Part shown: positions 49,672-57,695 of the stretch, one piece after another
Position numbering within the stretch: the first letter of the stretch is position 1
Layout: the number at the start of each line of letters is the position of its first letter
From: an uncultured Lachnospiraceae bacterium
Lineage (GTDB): Bacteria; Bacillota; Clostridia; Lachnospirales; Lachnospiraceae
Reading direction: 5' to 3'
DNA length: 64,000 nt
NCBI GenBank assembly: GCA_902788035.1
Contig: CADAIL010000005.1
Location: 1-64,000 of the forward strand
Notes under the pieces: generated by a model
Database searches by the model: none
What the model was told of the DNA's origin: nothing
What the model saw: the letters and a program-made list of their open reading frames with translations, nothing else
Position numbers and translations under genes: made by a program

Positions 49672-51075
49672 TCAATACGCGTTATTATTAATAAATCCTT
49701 TAAAAACAGTTAGGAAAAGAATCTTTATATCCAGTCCTATCGTCCAGTTTTCAATATAATACAGGTCGCAGTCAATACGTCTGCGGATAGAAGTGTCGCC
49801 GCGATAACCGTTTACCTGTGCCCATCCGGTCATCCCGGGCCTCACCTGATGCTTGACCATATATCGCGGAATTTCTTCCTGGAATTTTTCTACGAAAAAC
49901 GGACGTTCCGGCCTCGGGCCGACAAGCGACATCTCACCTTTCAGAACATTGAACAGCTGAGGAAGCTCGTCGATGCTGGTCTTTCGCATGAACCTTCCGA
50001 TCGGCGTGACCCTGGGGTCATTCCTGACTGTCCACGCTTTCTTCTCCGTTTTTGCTTCCTGGACCACCATGGAGCGGAATTTGTACATCATGAAAGGCCG
50101 ATTGTGAAGACCCACACGCTCCTGACAGAATATGACAGGACCGGGTGAAGTAGCTTTAATAATCGCCGCGCAGGCCAGCATAAGGGGTGAGCCGATAATT
50201 ATGCATATAATACTGCCGACAATGTCCATACAGCGTTTGACAGCTGCAGGAAATGTGTTTGACAGCGGAACATACCTTATGTTGATGACCGGCATGCCAA
50301 GTATATCCTCAGTATACGGCTTTGTCGGAATGATGTTATTATAATCCGGAATAAACTTTGTATGCACGCCTGACTTCTCACAGAGCGCAACTATTTCCTC
50401 CAGGCGGTAGTACTCGGAAAGTCCGAGCGTGATCGCGATCTCATCCAGATGATTCTCCGGAAGTATCACCATCAAATTATCGATCCTGCCGATGACCTTG
50501 ACTCCCATATAAAGGGTGCCCGATTCGACCTTGTCGTCCAATATGCCCCTTATATTATATCCCCACTGCGGATTTGCCACTACTCTGTCGATATACTCCT
50601 CGGCCGCACGACTGTAGCCGACAAGGAGCACATTCTTCAGGTTCCTGCCTCTCTTACGCATCCTGCACACGCTTCTCCATATGAAGAAACGAGCACAGGC
50701 ATCCAGCACGACATTGAACACAAAGAATATAAATATCATCGACCTGGACCAGTATTCCTGATGCAGGAGCTGCAGCGCAGTCATGAAAATAAGACCGCCG
50801 ATGACATTTGCCTGAGTGATAGACGCTATTTCGGCGCGCCGCCCCTTCAGTCGATGTGTACTGTACAGGTTGCATGCCGAGTACAAAATCAGCATCGCCG
50901 GAACCATGATGAACAGCGCTCGCATATAAACCGCAAAAGGTACTGCTTCGACTGAGCTGGTAAAAAAACCGCTCCGAAATCTCACATACCATGCAAGCCA
51001 GTAAGAAATTATAAGGATGACAGCATCTACGACAGCAAGAAATCGGTTATAGTATTTCTCATTTGCTTCTATCAA
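49672..51075 (-). CDS. Polyprenyl-phosphate sugar-1-phosphate transferase
   Basis: A 467-residue membrane enzyme of the WbaP/EpsE type that starts glycan synthesis by loading a sugar phosphate onto undecaprenyl phosphate. Four to five N-terminal membrane helices and a CoA-binding-like middle domain (NVLLVGYSRAAEEYI) are followed by the C-terminal sugar transferase core: KRCMDIVGSI helix, CQERVGLHN, MYKFRSMV, SIDELPQLFNVLKGEMSLVG and PGMTGWAQVNG. The start codon is TTG, with GCAGGTG upstream. It has its own promoter at 51189-51217. Confidence 0.93.
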   Translation of the reverse strand: MIEANEKYYNRFLAVVDAVILIISYWLAWYVRFRSGFFTSSVEAVPFAVYMRALFIMVPAMLILYSACNLYSTHRLKGRRAEIASITQANVIGGLIFMTALQLLHQEYWSRSMIFIFFVFNVVLDACARFFIWRSVCRMRKRGRNLKNVLLVGYSRAAEEYIDRVVANPQWGYNIRGILDDKVESGTLYMGVKVIGRIDNLMVILPENHLDEIAITLGLSEYYRLEEIVALCEKSGVHTKFIPDYNNIIPTKPYTEDILGMPVINIRYVPLSNTFPAAVKRCMDIVGSIICIIIGSPLMLACAAIIKATSPGPVIFCQERVGLHNRPFMMYKFRSMVVQEAKTEKKAWTVRNDPRVTPIGRFMRKTSIDELPQLFNVLKGEMSLVGPRPERPFFVEKFQEEIPRYMVKHQVRPGMTGWAQVNGYRGDTSIRRRIDCDLYYIENWTIGLDIKILFLTVFKGFINNNAY

Positions 51076-51188
51076 TGCGATTCACCTGCAAAATATCTAT
51101 AGGTTGACAGCTGACATGACTGTTTTTCCAAAAAGCAGACCGTAAGACCCGTTTGCTCCGGGACCTGCAATCTACCTATTTCCAATCA

Positions 51189-51217
51189 ACTATACTATAG
51201 GAAATAAGTTTATGCAA
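51189..51217 (-). promoter_or_regulatory. Promoter of the priming transferase gene
   Basis: On the minus strand TTGCAT (51212-51217) and TATAGT (51189-51194) are 17 nt apart. The transcript would have a leader of about 105 nt. The 279-bp gap upstream otherwise shows only AT-rich sequence. Confidence 0.7.
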
Positions 51218-51354
51218 GGTGGAATTTTGAACAAATGTAGCAATATTGTACAACCAAACACAAAATTTTCTGTCAATTTTATAATATAATCCAGTTAGTG
51301 GTGATTTTATCTGAATCTTCCACACATCGTCTTCCCATTTCCTGCGCTTCTCGC

Positions 51355-52323
51355 TCAGTCTATAAGTCTTCGGATGCAGCCAATCCATAGTTCCATCTGG
51401 ATCCGCATATAATTTCGGAGATTCTTTTTATCGTAAGGAACCCTCCTGTCCCGGTTCCGGCTGCACAGAGCGAACCCTCTGCCGATCCCTGTGATGTATT
51501 CTTTGCCAAAGCCTTTTTTAATAAAGTAGATGGCTTTGACTGTGAATCCGAATACCAGAAGCGGCAGATTCAGCAGGATCTGCCATGCCGGCATATTTTT
51601 ATAGACAAGATAAATGCTGTTCCTCGAAGTATTTTTCACCTTAAAATCGTTGTACTGCGAGCCGGTCGTGGCGCTGCCTACATGAAGGACCTTTGCCCTC
51701 GGGGCGAAAATATTCCTGTAACCGTGAATCCGTGCCCGCCAGCCTATGTCCGTATCTTCAAGGTAGGCGAAATGATTCTCATCGAACATGCCTATTTCTT
51801 CCATGACAGAGAGTCTGTAGATTGACGCGCCGGCACAGCAGGAAAAGAGAGCCGCCGGCTTCGTATACAGTTCCGCGCTCTTGCCTTTTCCCCTCGCAAA
51901 GGCCCATCCGAACGAGCAGTAAAAATCACCCGCATCGTCCATCTTCCACGGGTCATCCATCTTCAGCATTTTCGCCTGACAGGAGAATATGTTTTTATTC
52001 ACCTGGATTGCACGCAGAAGCTCCTCCACTAAATGGATGTCCGCCTCCGTGTCATTATTGAGGAGAATCACAAAATCAAAACCTTCCGAGGCTTTTATAC
52101 CCGCATTGACGGCTCCGGTAAATCCGGTGTTTTCCGGGAAACAGATGAGCTCTGCCTCAGGGAAATCCTTCCTGATTTCCTCAAGGCTTCCGTCCGTCGA
52201 TCCGTTATCGACGACAATGATCCTGTCGGCCGGCCTCGTCTGTCTCCTCATGGCCATGAGGCATGTGCGGTTAAACTCAATACCGTTATAATTAGGTATC
52301 ACAACTGAAACTCTCGGTTCCAT
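51355..52323 (-). CDS. Glycosyltransferase family 2 (rhamnosyltransferase-like)
   Basis: A 322-residue GT-A transferase with VSVVIPNYNG, VDNGSTDGSLEEI, LLNNDTEAD (DxD-like metal site) and FAYLEDTDIGWRARI (catalytic ED), as in WbbL-type rhamnosyltransferases. A hydrophobic segment near residues 240-262 suggests membrane association. GGAGG precedes the start. The MITE-like element at 52381-52559 lies between it and the next upstream gene. Confidence 0.9.
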   Translation of the reverse strand: MEPRVSVVIPNYNGIEFNRTCLMAMRRQTRPADRIIVVDNGSTDGSLEEIRKDFPEAELICFPENTGFTGAVNAGIKASEGFDFVILLNNDTEADIHLVEELLRAIQVNKNIFSCQAKMLKMDDPWKMDDAGDFYCSFGWAFARGKGKSAELYTKPAALFSCCAGASIYRLSVMEEIGMFDENHFAYLEDTDIGWRARIHGYRNIFAPRAKVLHVGSATTGSQYNDFKVKNTSRNSIYLVYKNMPAWQILLNLPLLVFGFTVKAIYFIKKGFGKEYITGIGRGFALCSRNRDRRVPYDKKNLRNYMRIQMELWIGCIRRLID

Positions 52324-52380
52324 ACAGAACCTCCTTGTAAATCAATAAATCTGACATTTGCGCCGGGCTCGGGACCGGGC

Positions 52381-52559
52381 GGCAAGCTGCTCTCACAGTT
52401 CGCTGACGGTGCAAAGCATCCATCTTCGTGAGAAACAAAAGCTGGTCCGACCGAGAGATCGGAAAATGCGGAGCATTTTGCAAGCTCGCAGGGAAGGACC
52501 TGCGTTTTTCGGCGAAGATGATGTTTGCGCCGTTTCATGAAATCCTGAGGCAGCCTGCC
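52381..52559. mobile_element. MITE-like palindromic element, copy 4
   Basis: Outer arms GGCAAGCTGC and GCAGCCTGCC, and inner arms CATCCATCTTCGTGAG and GGCGAAGATGATG, pair to give a long hairpin. ACCGAGAGATC (52450-52460) matches copy 1. CACAGTTCGCTGACGG at the left is a diverged form of the family terminus. It begins 5 nt after the stop codon of the glycosyltransferase gene at 52565. Target duplications are not visible. Confidence 0.75.
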
Positions 52560-52564
52560 TAATA

Positions 52565-54361
52565 TTACACTCGGAGCGAATAATTCCACTTCTTCAGAGA
52601 AAGATTCGGGTTATAGTTGGGATCCCCGTTCTTTATGATGTCGAGCCAGTGAACCCTCATGTACTCGATCTCACTCTGGAACCGTTTGACCTTCTCCGGA
52701 GTATCCTCAGCGCCGCGCGTTCTCGACTCGTCATGATAAAGCTCGGCGAACGGGTCGTAGACAATTCTGTATCCGTTCTTTCCTATCTTCAGACACAGGT
52801 CAACATCGTTGAACGCGACCGCCAGCTCCTTAGTGAAGCCCCCGGCTTTCTCAAAAGCCTCCCGCTTCACAAGCATGCAGGCTGCAGTGACCGCGGAAAG
52901 GTCCTGCATAATGGCAGCCTTGTGCATATAGCCGCCTCTTCCTTTCGGGAGATCGACGAACATGGCCCCGGCCACACCTCCGATTCCGATGACAATTCCG
53001 GCGTGCTGTATCCTGTTGTTCGGATAATAAAGGCGGGCGCCGACTGCCCCGACATCCTTCCTCTGACAAACGCCGAGCATCTCGGTCAGCCAGTCGGATG
53101 AAATATCTCCTCTGACATCGTTATTGAGGAAAAGCAGATACTCTCCCTTTGCGTACCGGACTCCGTAGTTATTGATGGCCGAATAGTTAAATCCGTGCTT
53201 CCATCTGAAAAGGCGTACCCTCGGGTCCCTGGACAGCTCCCTGTAATACGCGAATGTCTCCCGCTCGGTCGAATTATTTTCGACAATAATGATCTCCACG
53301 TTTTGGTAATCATTTGCAAATACACTCTCGACACACTTCTTAAGCATATCCGCATGATCCTTATTCGGAATGATGACAGATATGAGAGGCGACCCCTGCA
53401 CAGGATACCTGACCCGGTAGAATCCGAAATCCGGCAGGGATTCGACAGTCCCCGGCGTATCTGATCTCTCAAGGTTTTCACTGATTGCTCTGGCTCCCGC
53501 CTCGTAGGCATATTGCTTGCTCATCGGGTTGTCCGCTGTAGACGTCTCGGAAGTCCTCCAGTGATACAGGATTTCCGGGATACGGACAATTTTTTCGGCT
53601 TTCTCAGAGCAGCGGAAAATAAAATCATAGTCCTGCGCTCCGTTCATCTCATCCCTGAGCAGACCTGCTTTCTCCGCCAGAGTCTTTTTCACGACAAGGA
53701 AGTGTGTAATATAATTATTGGTCCGAAGAAGATCGAGATTAAATTCCGGCTTAAAGTGAGGCTGAAAATGTTTCCTGAGATCCTCCGTGACCTTATCCTC
53801 ATCGGAATACAGCATATCCGCGCCCTGTGATGCCACAGCTTCCGCCATGCGGAAGAGGGCCTGCGGAGCCAGAAGGTCGTCATGGTCAAGAAGACCGATG
53901 TAGTCTCCCTCCGCCATTGCAAATGCCTCGTTCGTATTGGCAGAAATACTGACGTTCCGGGCGAGCTTTTTATACCGGATCCGTGAATCGGACGACGCGT
54001 AGGATCGGACGATCTCCTCTACGCTCCTTGCACCTTCAGGATATTCCTTATCTGACGCGTCCGCGATGCACAGTTCCCACCGGCTGTAGGTCTGAGCCTT
54101 CACGGATTCGATCATCTGTCTCAGGAAGACCTCTCTCGTCATGTAGGTCGGTACGAGTATGGAGAACAGGGGCCCGCCTTCGATATCTGTTCTTCTCTGG
54201 CGGTCAAGCTCCGCCCCGTCCGGTTTATGGGACTCGTACCACGGTCCGTACGGGACCTCCTCGGGCTCCAGTCTCTCAAAGAGATGATTCATGAATTCCC
54301 TTGGTCCAAAATGTTTGAAATAAAGGAAAGCTTTTTTTATTTTATACGGTGTGATCAGCAT
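52565..54361 (-). CDS. Glycosyltransferase with tandem GT2 domains
   Basis: A 598-residue protein with two GT-A domains. The first (about 65-280) has FSILVPTYMTR, GLLDHDDLLAPQA and LYSDEDKV (DxD). The second (from about 325) has SVIIPNKDHADML, NNSTERETFAYYREL, LLFLNNDVRGDI (DxD) and FNDVDLCLKIGKNGY (ED). It is one of three paralogues in the cluster, with genes at 57696 and 60109, and the shortest of them because it lacks the N-terminal beta-domain. AAGGAGAAGAC precedes the start; it overlaps the upstream membrane-protein gene by 20 nt. Confidence 0.9.
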   Translation of the reverse strand: MLITPYKIKKAFLYFKHFGPREFMNHLFERLEPEEVPYGPWYESHKPDGAELDRQRRTDIEGGPLFSILVPTYMTREVFLRQMIESVKAQTYSRWELCIADASDKEYPEGARSVEEIVRSYASSDSRIRYKKLARNVSISANTNEAFAMAEGDYIGLLDHDDLLAPQALFRMAEAVASQGADMLYSDEDKVTEDLRKHFQPHFKPEFNLDLLRTNNYITHFLVVKKTLAEKAGLLRDEMNGAQDYDFIFRCSEKAEKIVRIPEILYHWRTSETSTADNPMSKQYAYEAGARAISENLERSDTPGTVESLPDFGFYRVRYPVQGSPLISVIIPNKDHADMLKKCVESVFANDYQNVEIIIVENNSTERETFAYYRELSRDPRVRLFRWKHGFNYSAINNYGVRYAKGEYLLFLNNDVRGDISSDWLTEMLGVCQRKDVGAVGARLYYPNNRIQHAGIVIGIGGVAGAMFVDLPKGRGGYMHKAAIMQDLSAVTAACMLVKREAFEKAGGFTKELAVAFNDVDLCLKIGKNGYRIVYDPFAELYHDESRTRGAEDTPEKVKRFQSEIEYMRVHWLDIIKNGDPNYNPNLSLKKWNYSLRV

Positions 54362-56684
54362 GTCTTCTCCTTATGCCGATAATCAGGCAGAGCAGGAAAA
54401 CGAGAGCGGACGCTCCGGATACGATAATTCCCTGCATGATGCCGGGGCAGCTGTATTTAAGCTCAAAGTCATGATCCCCGTGCGGAACGTTAATAGCGAT
54501 AAAGCCGTCATTTGCAAGCATCATCTCTGCCTGTTCGCCGTCGACCCAGGCTGACCAGCCGTACTCGAACGGAGCGGCAATAAACACGACCGAGTCCTTC
54601 TCACATGAGACAGAACCCTTAAAGTAATTGTCGTTCACACTGTCGATGAGGCTCACCTCCGCATCGGTGTTTCTTTTTTCATATGAGACATCGACACAGA
54701 CTGTATTTCCATCCGCCGCGACACTGTAGACTGACTTCAGTTCGTCCGCATCGTAGACGGAACAGATATTTTCGACATCGTCGGCAGTGAGGATTTTTAT
54801 GTCTCCGAACTCCTTCAGCACTTCCATACCGGGGAACTTTGAGGCATCCTTGTCAGACAGGACATACTTAAGTCCCAGGAGGTCGGCCTGTGCTTCATTG
54901 GCAGTATCATGAATATACATGTAATGGTTGCGGTCGGGGTAAATGATATCCGGCCAGTAGCGGGCGGCATAGTTCTGAACATTGGCGTTCATAGTCGAAT
55001 TGTAGACGCTGATCGAGTGATAGTCCTGGACCATCGAGTCCATGCACAGTGTCGCTGCCGTCTCCTTCTCAAGTCGGTAGTACTCGGGGTCTTTTCTCTT
55101 TAAATAGTCAAGAGCAGCCAGTACGTCCGGATCGTACATGACCTGATAATAAGTCCCGCCCTTCCACACAGAGTCCCTGTCAAGGAAATCTGTATAGCAG
55201 TCCAGCGTCTCATTGAATACGAGCAGCAGACAGAGGACTGCCGGCACAATATACCGGGCTGCCTTTATGGAGCGAAGCAGCATGATCAGGAGCAGGACAA
55301 GGACCATGGCAAGGCTTGTGAACATGTGGATCCTTGACACCATCTTTATATTTGGGATCTCCGGATGCTGCTGGTAGACCCGGTAGAAGCGGATGCATAC
55401 TGCGGCTCCGATGATAAGACCGATGATGCTCACTCTTTTCGCCCGCATGATCTCGTTCAGTGTGACTGCCACGACAATTGCGAAGTACGGGAACGCAAGG
55501 AAGAGATACCGCGCGAAAGGTGCCGTAAATCCGTTGAAGACCGTAGCAATGCCCGGATGCGTGACGGACACAAAGCAGATCGGGATGAGCAGATACTGCA
55601 CAATATCCCGCTTTACGCGAAATCCCCTTGTACCGACGGGACTCTCCGGGTCGCTCTTCATCCTTGCCCCGGAAATGAACGGAATCAGGAATATGTACTG
55701 GGCAGCCAGGAGGACCGCCAAAGTGGAGAACCACAGACACGGATCCTCATAATAGTTAAGATACCCGCTGTAATTCGAGATTCCCCGGCTCGTGGTCGAA
55801 AAAATTCTTCCCATGAGCACCCAGTTATAAATATCCGGATAATTGGTATCAAAAAGGCGGTCGAACAGAGTTTTTTCAGCCTGCATGCGTGACGACACGT
55901 GCATAAGAGCCTCTATGAAAGGCGTCAGCGCTATGCCGCCGAGACCAACTCCGAGCAGCATAGTGACAGCCAGACGGAACACACCTTTTACATAGTCGAA
56001 GAAAGACCGAAGAGGCAGAATGAAAATTCTGACCACCACATAACAGCCGCAGAAGATAAAAATCATGTAGGCTATATAGCAGCTGCTCAGCATGATCACA
56101 AATGACTGCAGGGTGAGCAGTATCCACTTCTTCGGAAACCGGATACAGCGCTCTATGAGCAGGAGTTCCACCATAAGAAGCGTCGGGATGATCGCGAACT
56201 GATAGTGCTGTCCCCATACGATAATAAAGCCGTTAAAAGCATACATGTAGGCTGCCATTGCCTTGGGAAGCTCCCTGAGGCGAAAGGCGGACAGAAAGAG
56301 ATAGCAGGCTATTCCGGCCAGCAGAATTTCCCCGATATACACGTAGACCAGAAAATAGGTCATCTGTTCCGTCCCGAAAAAATAGCCGAGCGCATAGATA
56401 ACCACCAGAGCAGGGTTGGTCATGTTGAGAAGGAACATATTTATACCGAAACCCTCGCTGGAATTCCAGAGCGCGAACGTGCCGTTCCTCAGCATGTTGA
56501 CTATTGACGAGTACTGAGGCACATACTGCTGGATCGTATCCGAACCCACGTCAAAAAATGCCATGACCCGGCCGCCGAAAACATACTCGTTAAACACAAC
56601 GAGACACGTTGCGATCACCGCACAAGTCAGGACCAGAATCGTCCACATATTCACCTGCAGAAACTTCTCTTTGCGCTGTTCCAT
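54342..56684 (-). CDS. YfhO-family membrane protein
   Basis: A 780-residue membrane protein with a dozen or more hydrophobic helices over residues 15-520 and a mainly extracellular C-terminal part ending in one last helix (ASALVFLLCLIIGI). Family traits are the GRVMAFFDVGSDTIQQYVPQ segment near residue 40 and the EGFGINMFLL region. YfhO-like proteins are GT-C-fold proteins linked to sugar addition on teichoic acids or other glycans. This one may glycosylate the polymer on the outer face; the sugar donor is unknown. Confidence 0.85.
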   Translation of the reverse strand: MEQRKEKFLQVNMWTILVLTCAVIATCLVVFNEYVFGGRVMAFFDVGSDTIQQYVPQYSSIVNMLRNGTFALWNSSEGFGINMFLLNMTNPALVVIYALGYFFGTEQMTYFLVYVYIGEILLAGIACYLFLSAFRLRELPKAMAAYMYAFNGFIIVWGQHYQFAIIPTLLMVELLLIERCIRFPKKWILLTLQSFVIMLSSCYIAYMIFIFCGCYVVVRIFILPLRSFFDYVKGVFRLAVTMLLGVGLGGIALTPFIEALMHVSSRMQAEKTLFDRLFDTNYPDIYNWVLMGRIFSTTSRGISNYSGYLNYYEDPCLWFSTLAVLLAAQYIFLIPFISGARMKSDPESPVGTRGFRVKRDIVQYLLIPICFVSVTHPGIATVFNGFTAPFARYLFLAFPYFAIVVAVTLNEIMRAKRVSIIGLIIGAAVCIRFYRVYQQHPEIPNIKMVSRIHMFTSLAMVLVLLLIMLLRSIKAARYIVPAVLCLLLVFNETLDCYTDFLDRDSVWKGGTYYQVMYDPDVLAALDYLKRKDPEYYRLEKETAATLCMDSMVQDYHSISVYNSTMNANVQNYAARYWPDIIYPDRNHYMYIHDTANEAQADLLGLKYVLSDKDASKFPGMEVLKEFGDIKILTADDVENICSVYDADELKSVYSVAADGNTVCVDVSYEKRNTDAEVSLIDSVNDNYFKGSVSCEKDSVVFIAAPFEYGWSAWVDGEQAEMMLANDGFIAINVPHGDHDFELKYSCPGIMQGIIVSGASALVFLLCLIIGIRRRHADHTV

Positions 56685-56764
56685 GTATTACCTCTTTTGT
56701 CCTCCCCGGTCCTGCTCTTTCGTACTTTGCGGATCAAGTCCCGCGGGAGGACAGCTCATATGTT

Positions 56765-57676
56765 TTATTCCATTCCCTTGAGAATCCTGACGTAGCGGGA
56801 CAGGGCATCTCTCCAGTCCGGCAGAGGCTCAAATCCCATCTCGCGGATCTTTGACCGGTCAAGACGGCTGTTATAGGGTCTCTTTGCCGCTGCGCCGTAC
56901 TCCACGGAAGTGACGGGGTTGACTGTCACGTGAGTGATGCCGGCTGTCTCAAAGATTGCCAGTGTAAAGTCATACCAGGAGATGTAGTCGCCTTCATTTG
57001 TCACATGATAAATACCGTACTTATCCGTCTGGATCATATCCACGACGAGGCGGGCAAGATCATAGGTGTATGTCGGTGTGCCGATCTGATCGTTAATGAC
57101 TCTGAGTGTGTCATGCGTTTTGGCCAGATTCAGCATGGTCTTAATAAAGTTCTTTCCGTTCGTTCCGAAGACCCATGCGATCCGCAGAATGAAGAATTTC
57201 TTCACATGCTCACGGACAGCGACCTCGCCCTCCGCCTTTGTCTGGCCGTAGACATCGAGCGGCTCATACTCGTCATCGGGCTGCCAGGGTCTCGTTCCGT
57301 TGCCGTTAAATACATAGTCCGTGGAGAAATACATCATAGGGATGTCCAGCTCTTCACAGACCTTAGCTATATTCTCCGTCCCGTAGGCATTGACCCTGCG
57401 GCAGGCTTCCGGCATCTCCTCCGCCTTATCGACTGCCGTCCATGCCGCGCAGTGGATCACGGCATCACATCCTGACGCCAGGATCGTACTCCGCACATTC
57501 TCCGGATTCGTGATATCCATCGGAAGGTACGGCATACCGCACACCGGCGTTCCGTCCTGCATCCCGCTGTAGTTCTCCGCAAGATCGCTTCCCACGCCTT
57601 CCATGCCGCGTTTTGCCAGCTCATTCATCACATCGTGGCCCAGCTGACCGGCCACACCCGTCACAAAATATTTCAT
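56765..57676 (-). CDS. rfbD: dTDP-4-dehydrorhamnose reductase
   Basis: A 303-residue NADPH-dependent short-chain reductase that makes dTDP-L-rhamnose, the last step of the RmlABCD pathway. The Rossmann start VTGVAGQLGHDV, the DYVFNG segment, the catalytic Tyr-x3-Lys (VYGQTKAEGE) and YHVTNEG are present. The other three rhamnose genes are not in the window. Its place among glycosyltransferases shows that the glycan contains rhamnose. Confidence 0.95.
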   Translation of the reverse strand: MKYFVTGVAGQLGHDVMNELAKRGMEGVGSDLAENYSGMQDGTPVCGMPYLPMDITNPENVRSTILASGCDAVIHCAAWTAVDKAEEMPEACRRVNAYGTENIAKVCEELDIPMMYFSTDYVFNGNGTRPWQPDDEYEPLDVYGQTKAEGEVAVREHVKKFFILRIAWVFGTNGKNFIKTMLNLAKTHDTLRVINDQIGTPTYTYDLARLVVDMIQTDKYGIYHVTNEGDYISWYDFTLAIFETAGITHVTVNPVTSVEYGAAAKRPYNSRLDRSKIREMGFEPLPDWRDALSRYVRILKGME

Positions 57677-57695
57677 ACGTCACCTCTCATATAAT

